A stretch of 64,000 nucleotides of DNA from Pseudaeromonas paramecii (GCF_039540575.1 NZ_BAABFC010000006.1:62001-126000); one strand, 5' to 3'; positions 52,625 through 61,461 are shown, counted from the first letter of the stretch. Program-made: numbers and translations. The notes: a model not told the origin generated them from the sequence alone.

Positions 52625-54006
52625 TTATTGGGTTCCAGACAAGGCAGGTTGAGCTGGATGCTGGCGCCCCCTAAGGGGGAGTCGCCGATCAGCAGCTGGC
52701 CACCGTAACTGTCGATGATTTCGGCACAGACGCTGAGTCCAATCCCCTGACCACCTGAGTTATCGGCCCTCACGCCCCTTTGTGTCACCCTGGCCCGCAG
52801 GGCTTCTCCGATCCCTGGGCCATCATCTTCCACCTGGATGATCAGCTGATTGGCCACCCGGCGCAGCCGCACCACCACCTGACTGATGGCGAACTTGCAG
52901 GCGTTGTCCAGCAGATTGCCCATCAGCTCAAACAGATCGTCCGCCTCGCCGGCAAACTGCAGCCCGTCTTCGAAGGTCAGCTCGATCTGCACCTGCTTAT
53001 GGCGGTAAACCTTGCTCATGGTGGCCTGCAACTTCTGCAGCAGGGGAATGGGGTCTATGCCCTGGTTGTTGAGGGCCTGACGGCCGGCCACGGCACGACG
53101 CAGGTGGTATTGGATCATCTGATCCATCTGCTTGACCTGCTGGGTGGTCTGCTCCCGCAACTTAGGCGTCACCTTGGCCTCGTCAAAGGTGGCCTCAATC
53201 AGGGCGAGTCTCGTCTTTAGGCTGTGGGCCAGATCGTTGAGGGTGTTCTGGTAACGCAACTTCTGTTTACGCTCATTCTCCAGCAACTGGTTGAGGGAGC
53301 GGGTGAGGGGGCGCAACTCGGCTTCCACATCCAGCTCCAGCTCCTGGCGGCGGCCCTCCTGGATCTGCTCTATCTGCTGCTGGATGCGGCGCAGCGAACT
53401 CAGGCCCCAGCGGGTGCCTAGCACCAGCAGCAGGATACCGGAGAGCCAGATCAGCACGATATCGCGCAACGAGCGCTTATCCTGGCGCGCCAGCTTGTCC
53501 AGCAGCGGCTTAGCCGGGGAGAGCAGCACTATCATGAAGGTGATGGGCTTGCCGATGTAGCGTTCCAGCCGCAGGTCGTAGATGAAGAAGGGCGCCTGGG
53601 GATCCCGGTCATCCAGCCGGAAGGCGAAATCGTTGGTGACCAGCTTGCGCTGGCGGGCGAAATCCACACAAAAGTCTTGCGTGGCATGTTGAAACTGCGG
53701 TTGGCGCAGGTAGTGCCAGAGGGTGTGGCCATCATCCTGGCAGATCACCACGTCCACGTCCTCATCCAGTGCCGCCAGTTTCAGATCCTCAAACGCCAGG
53801 GGCTGCTTGGGCTTCTTGGTGGGCACGGTGCGGCTGGAGGAGAAGAGCCGGGCCAGGTTTTCCTGCAGCTCCTGCTCCGTGGTCTGGTAGGCCTGATCGT
53901 GATTGCGCTGCCACTGCAGCATCAAAATGAGCAGCAGCAGCAGGGTGATCAAGGCGACGGCGGCGGCCAGCAGCTTGAAGTGCAGGGAGCGCAGTATCAC
54001 TGGCAT
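52606..54006 (-). CDS. phoQ: PhoQ-type sensor histidine kinase
   Basis: The 466-residue kinase has two membrane helices (about residues 12-30 and 183-200), a periplasmic PhoQ-like sensor with an acidic patch (ALDEDVDV), HAMP, a dimerisation/phosphorylation helix with H261 (LAHSLKTRLAL) and an HATPase_c domain (NLLDNACKF, DDGPGIG, GQGIGLSV). It would sense Mg2+, cationic peptides or acidity and phosphorylate PhoP. The position where HisKA proteins usually have Pro (H+5) is Arg266. Its ATG overlaps the phoP stop by ten bases. Confidence 0.9.
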   Translation of the reverse strand: MPVILRSLHFKLLAAAVALITLLLLLILMLQWQRNHDQAYQTTEQELQENLARLFSSSRTVPTKKPKQPLAFEDLKLAALDEDVDVVICQDDGHTLWHYLRQPQFQHATQDFCVDFARQRKLVTNDFAFRLDDRDPQAPFFIYDLRLERYIGKPITFMIVLLSPAKPLLDKLARQDKRSLRDIVLIWLSGILLLVLGTRWGLSSLRRIQQQIEQIQEGRRQELELDVEAELRPLTRSLNQLLENERKQKLRYQNTLNDLAHSLKTRLALIEATFDEAKVTPKLREQTTQQVKQMDQMIQYHLRRAVAGRQALNNQGIDPIPLLQKLQATMSKVYRHKQVQIELTFEDGLQFAGEADDLFELMGNLLDNACKFAISQVVVRLRRVANQLIIQVEDDGPGIGEALRARVTQRGVRADNSGGQGIGLSVCAEIIDSYGGQLLIGDSPLGGASIQLNLPCLEPNNKNAVR

Positions 54007-54671
54007 GGCAGGTTGAACAGGTAGCCTTGCCGACGAATGGTGCTGATGGGTTGCAGATCGCCCTCGGGATCCAATTTCTTGCGCAGCCGGCTGATCAGCA
54101 CCTCCAGGGTATTGGGATCGCCTTCGCCATCGTCATACAGCTGATCCATCAGCTGCTGCTTGGAGATCACCTGGCCGCTGTGGCGCATCAGAAACTCGAG
54201 GATGGTGTATTCAAAATGGGTCAGCGCCATGGGCTCACCGTCAATGGTCAGCTCCTTGCGCGTCAGATCCAGCTGATAATGGCCGGCGGTGACCTTGGGG
54301 GAGATGAAACCGGCGCTACGACGCACCAGGGCGTTGAGCCGGGCCATCAGCTCGTCCTTGTTGAACGGCTTGACCATGTAGTCATCGGCGCCGGCATCCA
54401 AGCCAGCCACCTTGTCCTGCCAGTTGCCCCGGGCGGTCAACACCAGGATGGGGAAGCCGATCTGCCGCTCCCGCAGTTGCTGGATCAGCAGCAGACCATC
54501 GCAATCGGGCAGACCCAGATCCACGATAGCCACATCCACGGGGTAGTCTTGGGTGTAGTGCAGTGCCTCGTCGGCCCGGCTGGCGGCATACACCTGATTA
54601 CCGGCTTCCTGCAGTATGGTTTTCAGGTGATGGTTCAGCAGCTTGTCATCTTCGACCAACAATATCTTCAT
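53997..54671 (-). CDS. phoP: PhoP-type response regulator
   Basis: The 224-residue OmpR/PhoB-family regulator has a receiver with acidic pocket D8-D9, phosphoacceptor D51 (DLGLP) and a switch lysine in VKPF. A winged-helix DNA-binding domain (about residues 125-222) follows, with SRLRKKLDPEG in the recognition region. It is translationally coupled to phoQ. An inverted repeat directly upstream overlaps its ribosome site. rimO lies 78 bases upstream on the same strand. Confidence 0.93.
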   Translation of the reverse strand: MKILLVEDDKLLNHHLKTILQEAGNQVYAASRADEALHYTQDYPVDVAIVDLGLPDCDGLLLIQQLRERQIGFPILVLTARGNWQDKVAGLDAGADDYMVKPFNKDELMARLNALVRRSAGFISPKVTAGHYQLDLTRKELTIDGEPMALTHFEYTILEFLMRHSGQVISKQQLMDQLYDDGEGDPNTLEVLISRLRKKLDPEGDLQPISTIRRQGYLFNLPCQ

Positions 54672-54676
54672 GGTAC

Positions 54677-54721
54677 GGCCTGGTTAGGTATGCCTTCTGA
54701 CGGGCTATTGTTAACCAGGCC
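54677..54721 (-). promoter_or_regulatory. Inverted repeat covering the phoP ribosome site
   Basis: GGCCTGGTTA (54677-54686) and TAACCAGGCC (54712-54721) are perfect 10-bp inverted repeats 25 bases apart. In the minus-strand mRNA the proximal arm contains CCAGG, the only Shine-Dalgarno-like bases before phoP. It could be an RNA hairpin masking the start or a protein operator. There is no T run, so a rimO terminator is less likely. Confidence 0.55.
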
Positions 54722-54749
54722 CGCCACACTGACAAGCTGTAACCGATTG

Positions 54750-56165
54750 TTATATCGGGGTTGCCCAGAGGTCGTATTCGTCGGCGTGCTCCACCTTGAC
54801 CCGCAGTCGGTCACCCGGCTGCACGCTGATGACGCCGTTGAGATAGACGACGCCGTCGATCTCGGGGGCATCGCCGGCGGTGCGGGCGATGGCGCCTTCC
54901 TCGTCCACCTCATCCACCATGACCCACAGGGTCTGACCTACCTTGCGGGCCAGTTTGCGGGTGGAGATGGCCTGTTGGGTGGCCATGAAGCGATCGAAGC
55001 GGGCCAGCTTCACCTCTTCGGGGACGGAGTCGGACAGCTCGTTGGCCTTGGCGCCTTCCACCGGGCTGTAGGGGAAGCAGCCCACCCGATCCAGTTCCGC
55101 CTGCTCCAGGAAGTCCAGCAGCATCTGGAAGTCTTCTTCGGTTTCGCCGGGGAAGCCGACGATGAAGGTGGAGCGCAGGGTGATCTCGGGACAGATCTCC
55201 CGCCAGCGGCGGATGCGCTCCAGGGTGCGCTCCACCGAGCCCGGCCGCTTCATCAACTTGAGGATGCGCGGGCTGGCGTGTTGCAGCGGCAAGTCCAGAT
55301 AGGGCAGCACCTTGCCTTCGGCCATCAGGGGGATGAGATCATCCACATGGGGGTAGGGGTAGACGTAATGCAGGCGCACCCAGATATCCAGCTTGGCCAG
55401 TTCCTGACACAAGGCGGTGAGGTGGGTTCGCACCGGTTGGCCGTCGTAGAAGCCGGTTCTGTGCTTGAGATCGGCGCCATAGGCCGAGGTGTCCTGGGAG
55501 ATCACCAGCAGCTCCTTGACCCCGGCTTCCTTGAGGCGCTTGGCCTCGGCCAGCACCTCGCCGATGGGCCGGCTCACCAGATCGCCCCGCAAGGAGGGGA
55601 TGATGCAGAAGGTACAGCGGTGGTCACAGCCTTCGGAGATCTTCAGATAGGCATAGTGGCGCGGGGTCAGCTTGACCCCCTGGGCCGGCACCAGGCTGAC
55701 AAAGGGATTGTGCTGGGGCTTGGGCACATAGCGGTGCACGTGATCCAGTACCTGCTCGTAGGCGTGGGGGCCGCTGATCTCCAGCACCTTGGGGTGCACG
55801 GCGCGGATCTGATCTTCCTTGGCGCCCAGGCAGCCGGTGACGATCACCTTGCCGTTTTCTGCCAAGGCCTCACCGATGGCCTCCAGAGACTCCTGCACCG
55901 CGCTGTCGATGAAACCACAGGTGTTGACGATGACCAGCTCGGCATTGTCGTAGCGGTTGACCACCTCATAGCCTTCGGTGCGCAACTGGGTCAAGATGCG
56001 CTCGGAATCCACCAGGTTCTTGGGGCAGCCCAAGGAGACAAAGCCGATGCGGGCGGCGCCGGGGGCGGCCTGGGTCGGTGCTGCCGGTTGCTCCTCCAGC
56101 ATCTGGCCGAGGGTGGTGGTGGCGCAGCTGCTAGGGGCGTTGGGGTCGAAGGTGTTTACGGTCAT
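54750..56165 (-). CDS. rimO: Ribosomal protein S12 methylthiotransferase RimO
   Basis: The 471-residue radical-SAM enzyme has a UPF0004 domain with its three cluster cysteines (SLGCPKN, NTCGF, GCLGA), the radical-SAM motif CDHRCTFC and a C-terminal TRAM domain. It adds a methylthio group to the conserved Asp of S12. The N-terminal extension of about 35 residues is longer than in E. coli. The ATG at 56165 has a weak ribosome site; the open frame continues 23 codons upstream without family support. Confidence 0.94.
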   Translation of the reverse strand: MTVNTFDPNAPSSCATTTLGQMLEEQPAAPTQAAPGAARIGFVSLGCPKNLVDSERILTQLRTEGYEVVNRYDNAELVIVNTCGFIDSAVQESLEAIGEALAENGKVIVTGCLGAKEDQIRAVHPKVLEISGPHAYEQVLDHVHRYVPKPQHNPFVSLVPAQGVKLTPRHYAYLKISEGCDHRCTFCIIPSLRGDLVSRPIGEVLAEAKRLKEAGVKELLVISQDTSAYGADLKHRTGFYDGQPVRTHLTALCQELAKLDIWVRLHYVYPYPHVDDLIPLMAEGKVLPYLDLPLQHASPRILKLMKRPGSVERTLERIRRWREICPEITLRSTFIVGFPGETEEDFQMLLDFLEQAELDRVGCFPYSPVEGAKANELSDSVPEEVKLARFDRFMATQQAISTRKLARKVGQTLWVMVDEVDEEGAIARTAGDAPEIDGVVYLNGVISVQPGDRLRVKVEHADEYDLWATPI

Positions 56166-56308
56166 GGCGAAGGCGGCATCAGATGTTAAAAAAGATGGCG
56201 GATTATACCCGATGCGCAGCAAAGGGGAAGGCAAGGGTTGTTGCTTTTTTGCGCAGTCACGGTGGCGGGGGCGGCGATCCAGCGCGTCTGGATCGCCTTG
56301 TTGGCCGG

Positions 56309-57304
56309 CTAGGCGAGGGGTGCGTCAGCGGCAAAGCGGATACCCGCACTGCGGCGGCCTTGCTCCAGCACCTCGGCGACGATCAAGGCCGTCTCCAGCC
56401 AGGCATAACAGCGGGCCAAGTCCTGCCGTTGCAGGCAGTCGGCAAAGGCCCGGAATTCATGCACCATCTGATTGAGGCTGCTGCTTTCCGCCTGGCCACC
56501 GGTTTCCCCGGCGACCTGCCATTCCACGGCATGACAGCTGTTGGGGGCATCATTGATGCGGCCGTAACCCTTCTCTCCCTGGATGGTGACATGGGATGGG
56601 CTGGCGGAGTCTTTGGCGCCACAGCACACGGCGGTAAAGCCGGGATAGCTCAGCAGCAGGACGCCTGAGGTGTCGATGCCGTTGTGTCCCCGCTGGCAGT
56701 GATAGCTGACCTGCTGCGGCTTACCAAACAGGCCGCAGACCAGGTAGACGTTATAGAGGTTGATGTCGTACAGGGCGCCGCCGGAGCTGGCCGGGTCGAA
56801 GGCGGCGTGCACCTGGCCTTGCAGGTAGTCATCGTAACGGCTGGAGTACTGGGAGTAGTTGCATTGCACCAACCGAATCGGCCCAAACCGGGGCAGCTGC
56901 TGCTGGATGGCGGCAAACTGCGGGCTGTGCAAATTGGTGATGGCTTCGAACAGGAAGCATTGCTGGGCCTTGGCCAGGGTCACCAACTGCTGCAATTGCG
57001 CCAGGTTGGAGGTGAAGGGTTTTTCGCAGATCACGTGACGACCAGCCTGCAAGGCCGCCCGGGTATAGTCGAAGTGCAGGTGATTGGGTAGGCCCAGATA
57101 AACCACCTCCACCTCTGCGTCGGCCAGCAGCTGGGCATAGTCGGTATAGAGACGCTGGATGCCATAGCGTTGTTGCAGAGCCTCGCCTTTGGCCTGGCTC
57201 TGGGGCCGGACACACAGGGCGACCAGGGTGATACCGTCAAGCTGACTTAGGGCATCCAGGCAAGACAGGACTATCTTGCCGGCACCCACCAGGGCGAGTT
57301 TCAT
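56309..57304 (-). CDS. Gfo/Idh/MocA-family oxidoreductase
   Basis: The 331-residue NAD(P)-dependent oxidoreductase has an N-terminal Rossmann fold (LVGAGKIV) and the EKPF motif near residue 96, followed by the C-terminal sugar-type dehydrogenase domain. The substrate is not predictable; relatives act on sugars, inositol or biliverdin-like molecules. AGGAG precedes the ATG. It stands alone between rimO and sodB, with 12 Cys residues, more than is common in this family. Confidence 0.85.
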   Translation of the reverse strand: MKLALVGAGKIVLSCLDALSQLDGITLVALCVRPQSQAKGEALQQRYGIQRLYTDYAQLLADAEVEVVYLGLPNHLHFDYTRAALQAGRHVICEKPFTSNLAQLQQLVTLAKAQQCFLFEAITNLHSPQFAAIQQQLPRFGPIRLVQCNYSQYSSRYDDYLQGQVHAAFDPASSGGALYDINLYNVYLVCGLFGKPQQVSYHCQRGHNGIDTSGVLLLSYPGFTAVCCGAKDSASPSHVTIQGEKGYGRINDAPNSCHAVEWQVAGETGGQAESSSLNQMVHEFRAFADCLQRQDLARCYAWLETALIVAEVLEQGRRSAGIRFAADAPLA

Positions 57305-57418
57305 GGCTGACTCCTAAAGGGCAATGGGGTGACACGGCGCCGTGCCACCGGTGCCAGGCACCATGCCTGAAACCGGTTGTGACGACAAGGGGCCGGCGGC
57401 GCAGGCCCAACCGCCGCA

Positions 57419-57444
57419 TAAAAAACGGGAGCCTGAGCTCCCGT
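57419..57444 (-). terminator. Terminator of sodB
   Basis: The stem ACGGGAGC / GCTCCCGT with a CTGA loop is followed on the minus strand by a U tract encoded by the A run at 57419-57425. Confidence 0.9.
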
Positions 57445-57465
57445 CTTGGACTGCTGGTAGACCTA

Positions 57466-58047
57466 TCAGGCGGCCAGGTTGGCGGCCACGAAGTCCCAGT
57501 TGACCAGGGCCCAGAAGGCTTCCATGTACTTGGGACGCAGGTTACGGAAGTCGATGTAGTAGGCGTGTTCCCACACATCCACGGTCAGCAGCGGGGTGAC
57601 ACCGTCGGTCAGCGGGCAGCCGGCATTGGAGGTGTTCTGCAGGGCCAGGGTGCCATCGGCCTTCTTCACGAGCCAGGTCCAGCCAGAACCGAAGTTGGTC
57701 ACGGCAGACTTGGTGAACTCTTCCTTGAACTTGTCAAAGGAGCCGAAGGCGGCGTCGATGGCGGCCGCCAGCTCGCCGGTGGGCACGCCACCGCCGTTGG
57801 GAGACAGGCAGTGCCAGTAGAAGGTGTGGTTCCAAACCTGGGCGGCGTTGTTGAAGATGCCACCGCTGGAGGTCTTGATGATCTCTTCGAGGCTCTTGCC
57901 TTCAAATTCGGTACCCGGAACCAGGTTGTTCAGGTTTACCACATAGGTGTTGTGGTGCTTACCGTAGTGAAATTCCAGGGTTTCTTGGGAGATATGGGGT
58001 TCCAGAGCATTCTTTTCGTAAGGCAGGGCCGGCAGTTCAAAAGCCAT
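57466..58047 (-). CDS. sodB: Iron superoxide dismutase
   Basis: The 193-residue enzyme converts superoxide to hydrogen peroxide and oxygen. Metal ligands H27 (FHYGKHH), H74 (VWNHTFYW), D157 and H161 (DVWEHAYY) are all present. The AAQVWNHTFYW context and overall similarity to E. coli SodB indicate the iron form. The ATG at 58047 matches MAFELP of the family; seven upstream codons are not used. It is divergent from grxD. Confidence 0.96.
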   Translation of the reverse strand: MAFELPALPYEKNALEPHISQETLEFHYGKHHNTYVVNLNNLVPGTEFEGKSLEEIIKTSSGGIFNNAAQVWNHTFYWHCLSPNGGGVPTGELAAAIDAAFGSFDKFKEEFTKSAVTNFGSGWTWLVKKADGTLALQNTSNAGCPLTDGVTPLLTVDVWEHAYYIDFRNLRPKYMEAFWALVNWDFVAANLAA

Positions 58048-58277
58048 AAGTACACTCTCCATGGTCAATTAAGGCTGAGGGTATCGAAAAGGTCCCTCAG
58101 ATAGCCCTTGATTTATATCAAAGGTGCAGGTTCAATACCACAATAATCGCCATAAAATTTAACACCTCCGTTACGCCTTCTGCTGGCGCGGCCTGCCCTG
58201 CTGCAGCGCGCCAACCTTGAGTCGGCAAGGCGTTTTTGTAGAATGCCGGTTTGACGGCAAACCAGAGCGAGACCTAG

Positions 58278-58616
58278 ATGGAAACCATTGATAAGATCAA
58301 ACAGCAAATCGCGGATAACGCCATTCTGCTTTATATGAAGGGCTCGCCCAAGCTGCCCAGCTGCGGTTTCTCCGCTCAGGCGGCCCAGGCCCTGATGGCC
58401 TGCGGTGAACCCTTCGCCTACGTGGATATTCTGCAAAATCCCGATATCCGCGCCGAGCTGCCCAAATATGCCAACTGGCCAACCTTCCCCCAGCTGTGGG
58501 TGGCCGGCGAGCTGGTGGGCGGTTGCGACATCATGCTGGAGATGTTCCAGCAAGGCGAGTTGCAACCCTTGATCAAAGAAGCGGCCGCCCGTGCCAGGGA
58601 AGCCCAGGCCCAGTAA
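58278..58616 (+). CDS. grxD: Monothiol glutaredoxin (Grx4)
   Basis: The 112-residue monothiol glutaredoxin has the CGFS active site at residues 29-32, then TFPQLWVAGELVGGCDI for glutathione binding. Grx4 proteins bind and deliver [2Fe-2S] clusters. The length equals the E. coli protein (115). Its position next to sodB is common in gammaproteobacteria. Confidence 0.95.
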   Translation: METIDKIKQQIADNAILLYMKGSPKLPSCGFSAQAAQALMACGEPFAYVDILQNPDIRAELPKYANWPTFPQLWVAGELVGGCDIMLEMFQQGELQPLIKEAAARAREAQAQ

Positions 58617-58636
58617 TCTGCCGGCGCTGGATGATG

Positions 58637-58664
58637 AAGAGGGCTCGCCTAGGCGAGCCCTCTT
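58637..58664. terminator. Bidirectional terminator between grxD and the BMP gene
   Basis: The 13-bp perfect stem AAGAGGGCTCGCC / GGCGAGCCCTCTT has a TA centre and lies between convergent genes. The T tract is short on both sides. Confidence 0.75.
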
Positions 58665-58685
58665 GCATGAGGTGGTGACGGATGC

Positions 58686-59747
58686 TTAGCCCTGACAGTG
58701 GCCCGCCTCGCCGCTTTCACTCACCTGACACAAGCCGCCGGCCACCTGCGGGAACAGACAGCTGCCGGTCAGGCTGAAGTCATGCACCTGCAGCTTGCCA
58801 TCGACAATATCCTGCTGGAGCTGTGTCAGTATGCGGTAGTGGGCTGGGCGGATCTGGCCGGCATTGCTCTGGTCATCCACCCAGCCCACATAATCCTCTG
58901 CCAGCCCCAACTGGCGGTTGCCCGCTTGCCATTGCCCGGCTTGCGCCTGTGTCAGGCTGGTCAATACCGCCTTGGGCACGTTCTGGTAGATGGCGGTGAG
59001 CATGGTGCCAGGATGCAGGTCGGCTTGCTGGAACGTGGCGCCGATGGCGCGCACGCTGGCATCGGCAGCGGCCTGATAGACCCCCAACCCCGTGCCGTGT
59101 GCGTCGGCGAACAGCACATCCACGCCCTCGTCAATCAGCTGCTTGGCGGTAAAGGCCCCCTTCTTGGGATCGTTGAAGGCCAGATCCAGCGTCGAGGTAA
59201 CGTATTGCTCGCTCACCTGAACGGAGGGGTTGGCGTAACGGGCCCCCTGGGCAAATCCACAGCCGGATTTGTGGATTGCCGGCAGATCCATGCCGCCGAC
59301 AAAGCCCAACAGGCCCGTCTCTGACACCATGGCGGCCAGGGCACCCACTAAGAAGGCGGCCTCTTGCTTGTTAAACTGCACCGATTGCACATTGGGCAGC
59401 GCCAGCTGACCATCGATCAGGGTGAACTTTGCTTGGGGGAACTCGCTGGCGACCTGTTGCAGGGTGGGGAGTTGGGTGTTGCCTATCACCACAATCGGGC
59501 TGTAACCGTCACTGGCCAGTTGGCGCAGCTGAGTGAGGCGGTCGGCGGCCCCGACGGGGGTGATCTCCTTGACCGACACGCCGCTCATCTGGGTAAACAG
59601 CGTGACGGCTTGCTTGTGGATCTGGGCGTTTTGCTGCTCGGCGATGAAGTCGCCGCCAGTGTAGACCAGGGCTGGGCCGGTCGCGGCCCAGGCCGGCAGC
59701 AGGCTGGCGGACAGCAGGAGGGGGAGCAGAGGGCGATACAGACGCAT
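58686..59747 (-). CDS. BMP-family (PnrA/Med-like) solute-binding protein, orphan
   Basis: The 353-residue periplasmic protein has a signal peptide (residues 1-22, AWA-A). Its BMP-fold features include VVIGN, FNKQEAAFLVGALAA, GLLGFVGGMDLPAI and DEGVDVLFADAHGTG. BMP proteins of known function bind purine nucleosides or serve as lipoproteins; this one has no lipobox. The C-terminal tail carries three Cys residues that could form disulfides. No ABC permease or ATPase is beside it. AAGGA precedes the ATG, and a TTGACA -35 (59822-59827, minus strand) with an adjoining palindromic operator lies upstream. Confidence 0.87.
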   Translation of the reverse strand: MRLYRPLLPLLLSASLLPAWAATGPALVYTGGDFIAEQQNAQIHKQAVTLFTQMSGVSVKEITPVGAADRLTQLRQLASDGYSPIVVIGNTQLPTLQQVASEFPQAKFTLIDGQLALPNVQSVQFNKQEAAFLVGALAAMVSETGLLGFVGGMDLPAIHKSGCGFAQGARYANPSVQVSEQYVTSTLDLAFNDPKKGAFTAKQLIDEGVDVLFADAHGTGLGVYQAAADASVRAIGATFQQADLHPGTMLTAIYQNVPKAVLTSLTQAQAGQWQAGNRQLGLAEDYVGWVDDQSNAGQIRPAHYRILTQLQQDIVDGKLQVHDFSLTGSCLFPQVAGGLCQVSESGEAGHCQG

Positions 59748-59821
59748 GACACATCCTTGTTAAGATCGAAACTGCGGCGGATTTTCCTCGCAGAGCAATC
59801 TGTGATCAAGCGCAAATTACC

Positions 59822-59847
59822 TGTCAACTTATTGAAATCGCTTGCAA
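59822..59847 (-). promoter_or_regulatory. LacI-type palindromic operator beside the BMP promoter
   Basis: TTGAAATCGCTTGCAA (59832-59847) is a palindrome of the form TTGnAAnCGnTTnCAA with a central CG, as in LacI/PurR-family operators. It fits the PurR consensus at 8 of 11 fixed positions. Five bases away, the minus strand has a consensus TTGACA -35. No LacI-family gene is in the window. Confidence 0.6.
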
Positions 59848-60185
59848 TACCACCTGGATCATCTCAGTTGCGATTTCGCGCTCATCACAACAGCCATTAC
59901 CCAATGGTGCGGCATCGCAGGGAGTATGTTAAATGCATGACGGCCGCTCTCCATTCGCTGCGCCTCTGGCAAGCCGAATGCCACCGGTAATGGCTGGTGC
60001 TCTTTTGAATCTAGCGATAGTGAGATATGTGTATGAAATGACATTTTTGCAGTGCCAAAGCGGATAAACGGTTGCCATTGGTGGTGGGATTGTTTAGAAA
60101 AGCGGCCTAATTGCCCTATGCCGGCTTGTGAGATTGTTCGGCAAGGATGGAACCGAATTGACTATAAACCAAAAGGACGTATCCC
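59848..60185. other. Intergenic region upstream of the second SLC1-type symporter
   Basis: About 340 bases have no recognisable gene, terminator or known RNA. The promoter of the symporter must lie here, but no hexamer pair stands out. Confidence 0.35.
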
Positions 60186-61412
60186 GTGATTAAGAAAAGT
60201 CTTGCCAATATCGGCGTTCAAGTGATGATCGCCATGATCATCGGCGCCTTGGTGGGGGCCATGATGGGGGAGCAGGCCGCCATGTTTGCTCCTTTGGGCA
60301 GCCTGTTTATTCACCTGATCAAGATGCTGGTGGTACCCCTGGTGGCGGTCGCCATCATCTCAGGCGCCGCCAACCTGGGTCTGAGCCCCTCTGCCGGCAA
60401 GCTGGGGGTTACCACCCTGCTGTTCTTCCTGGTGACTTCCGCGCTGGCGGTGATGCTGGCGCTGGCCATGGGGCACCTGTTCCAGCCGGGCGTTGGAGTG
60501 GATTTCACCGACTATCAGCATATGTTCACCAACGAATATGCCGACAAGGGTGAACTGCCGGGGGTGGTGGCGACCATTCTGGGCATGATCCCCACCAACG
60601 TGTTCCAGTCCCTGAACGAAGCCAACATCCTGCAGATCCTGGTGTTCTGCCTGTTCTTTGGCATCGCCCTGGCCAACCAGCCGCGGGATCGGGTCAAGCC
60701 GCTGGTGAACGGTATCAACACTGTCGTGGAAGCCTTCGTGTGGATGATCAACAAGGTGATGTTGATTGCGCCGCTGGGGGTGTTTGGCCTGATGGCCGAT
60801 GCGGTGGGTACCTTTGGTTTTGGCGTGCTGACCGTGGTGATGAAGCTGTTCTTCGTCTACTTGGCCGCCATCCTGATCTACGGCTTCGTGGTGTATCCGC
60901 TCATCATCAAGTTCTTCTCCGAGATGCCGGTGGGCCGCTTCATCTCCGCCATGAAGAAGGCCCAGATCGTGGCCTTCTCAACCGCCTCTTCCATGGCCAC
61001 CCTGCCGGTGACCATGGAGGTGTGTGAAGAGGAGCTGAAGGTGAGCAATACCACGGCCGCCTTCACCCTGCCGCTGGGGGCCACCATCAACATGACCGGC
61101 AACGCCATCTACTACGGTCTGGTGGCCATCTTCTTTGCCCAGGTGTTCAACGTGGATCTGAGCCTGGGGGCCTATGCCGCCATCGTACTGACCGCCACCC
61201 TGGGTGCCGTGGGGCAGGCCGGTGTGCCGGGTCCGTCTTTCCTGGTGGTGGCCGTGCTGCTGGCTGCCGGCATTCCCATTGAAGGCCTGCCGCTGCTGTT
61301 TGCCCTGGATCGTATCTTCGACATGATACGTACCGCCCTGAACATCACAGGCGACGCCGTCTGTGCCGTGGTGGTGGACAAGTACAGCCCGGATTACACC
61401 CGCTTTAACTAA
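60186..61412 (+). CDS. Dicarboxylate/amino acid:cation symporter (SLC1/DAACS family), second copy
   Basis: The 408-residue symporter has hairpin 1 motif AFSTASSMATLPVTME, GQAGVPGPSF in hairpin 2 and DMIRTALNITGDAV in helix 8. The helix 7 motif reads NMTGNAIYYG instead of the common NMDGT, so the substrate or coupling may differ from the symporter at 10404. The start is a GTG with AAGGA upstream. It forms a single-gene unit with its own terminator. Possible substrates include C4-dicarboxylates or neutral/acidic amino acids. Confidence 0.88.
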   Translation: MIKKSLANIGVQVMIAMIIGALVGAMMGEQAAMFAPLGSLFIHLIKMLVVPLVAVAIISGAANLGLSPSAGKLGVTTLLFFLVTSALAVMLALAMGHLFQPGVGVDFTDYQHMFTNEYADKGELPGVVATILGMIPTNVFQSLNEANILQILVFCLFFGIALANQPRDRVKPLVNGINTVVEAFVWMINKVMLIAPLGVFGLMADAVGTFGFGVLTVVMKLFFVYLAAILIYGFVVYPLIIKFFSEMPVGRFISAMKKAQIVAFSTASSMATLPVTMEVCEEELKVSNTTAAFTLPLGATINMTGNAIYYGLVAIFFAQVFNVDLSLGAYAAIVLTATLGAVGQAGVPGPSFLVVAVLLAAGIPIEGLPLLFALDRIFDMIRTALNITGDAVCAVVVDKYSPDYTRFN

Positions 61413-61431
61413 CCCAACGAAAACCCTGATT

Positions 61432-61458
61432 GCCCGCCGTTTGGCGGGCTTTTTTTTT
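61432..61458 (+). terminator. Terminator of the second SLC1-type symporter
   Basis: The stem GCCCGCC / GGCGGGC with a GTTT loop is followed by nine T residues. Confidence 0.95.
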
Positions 61459-61461
61459 ATG

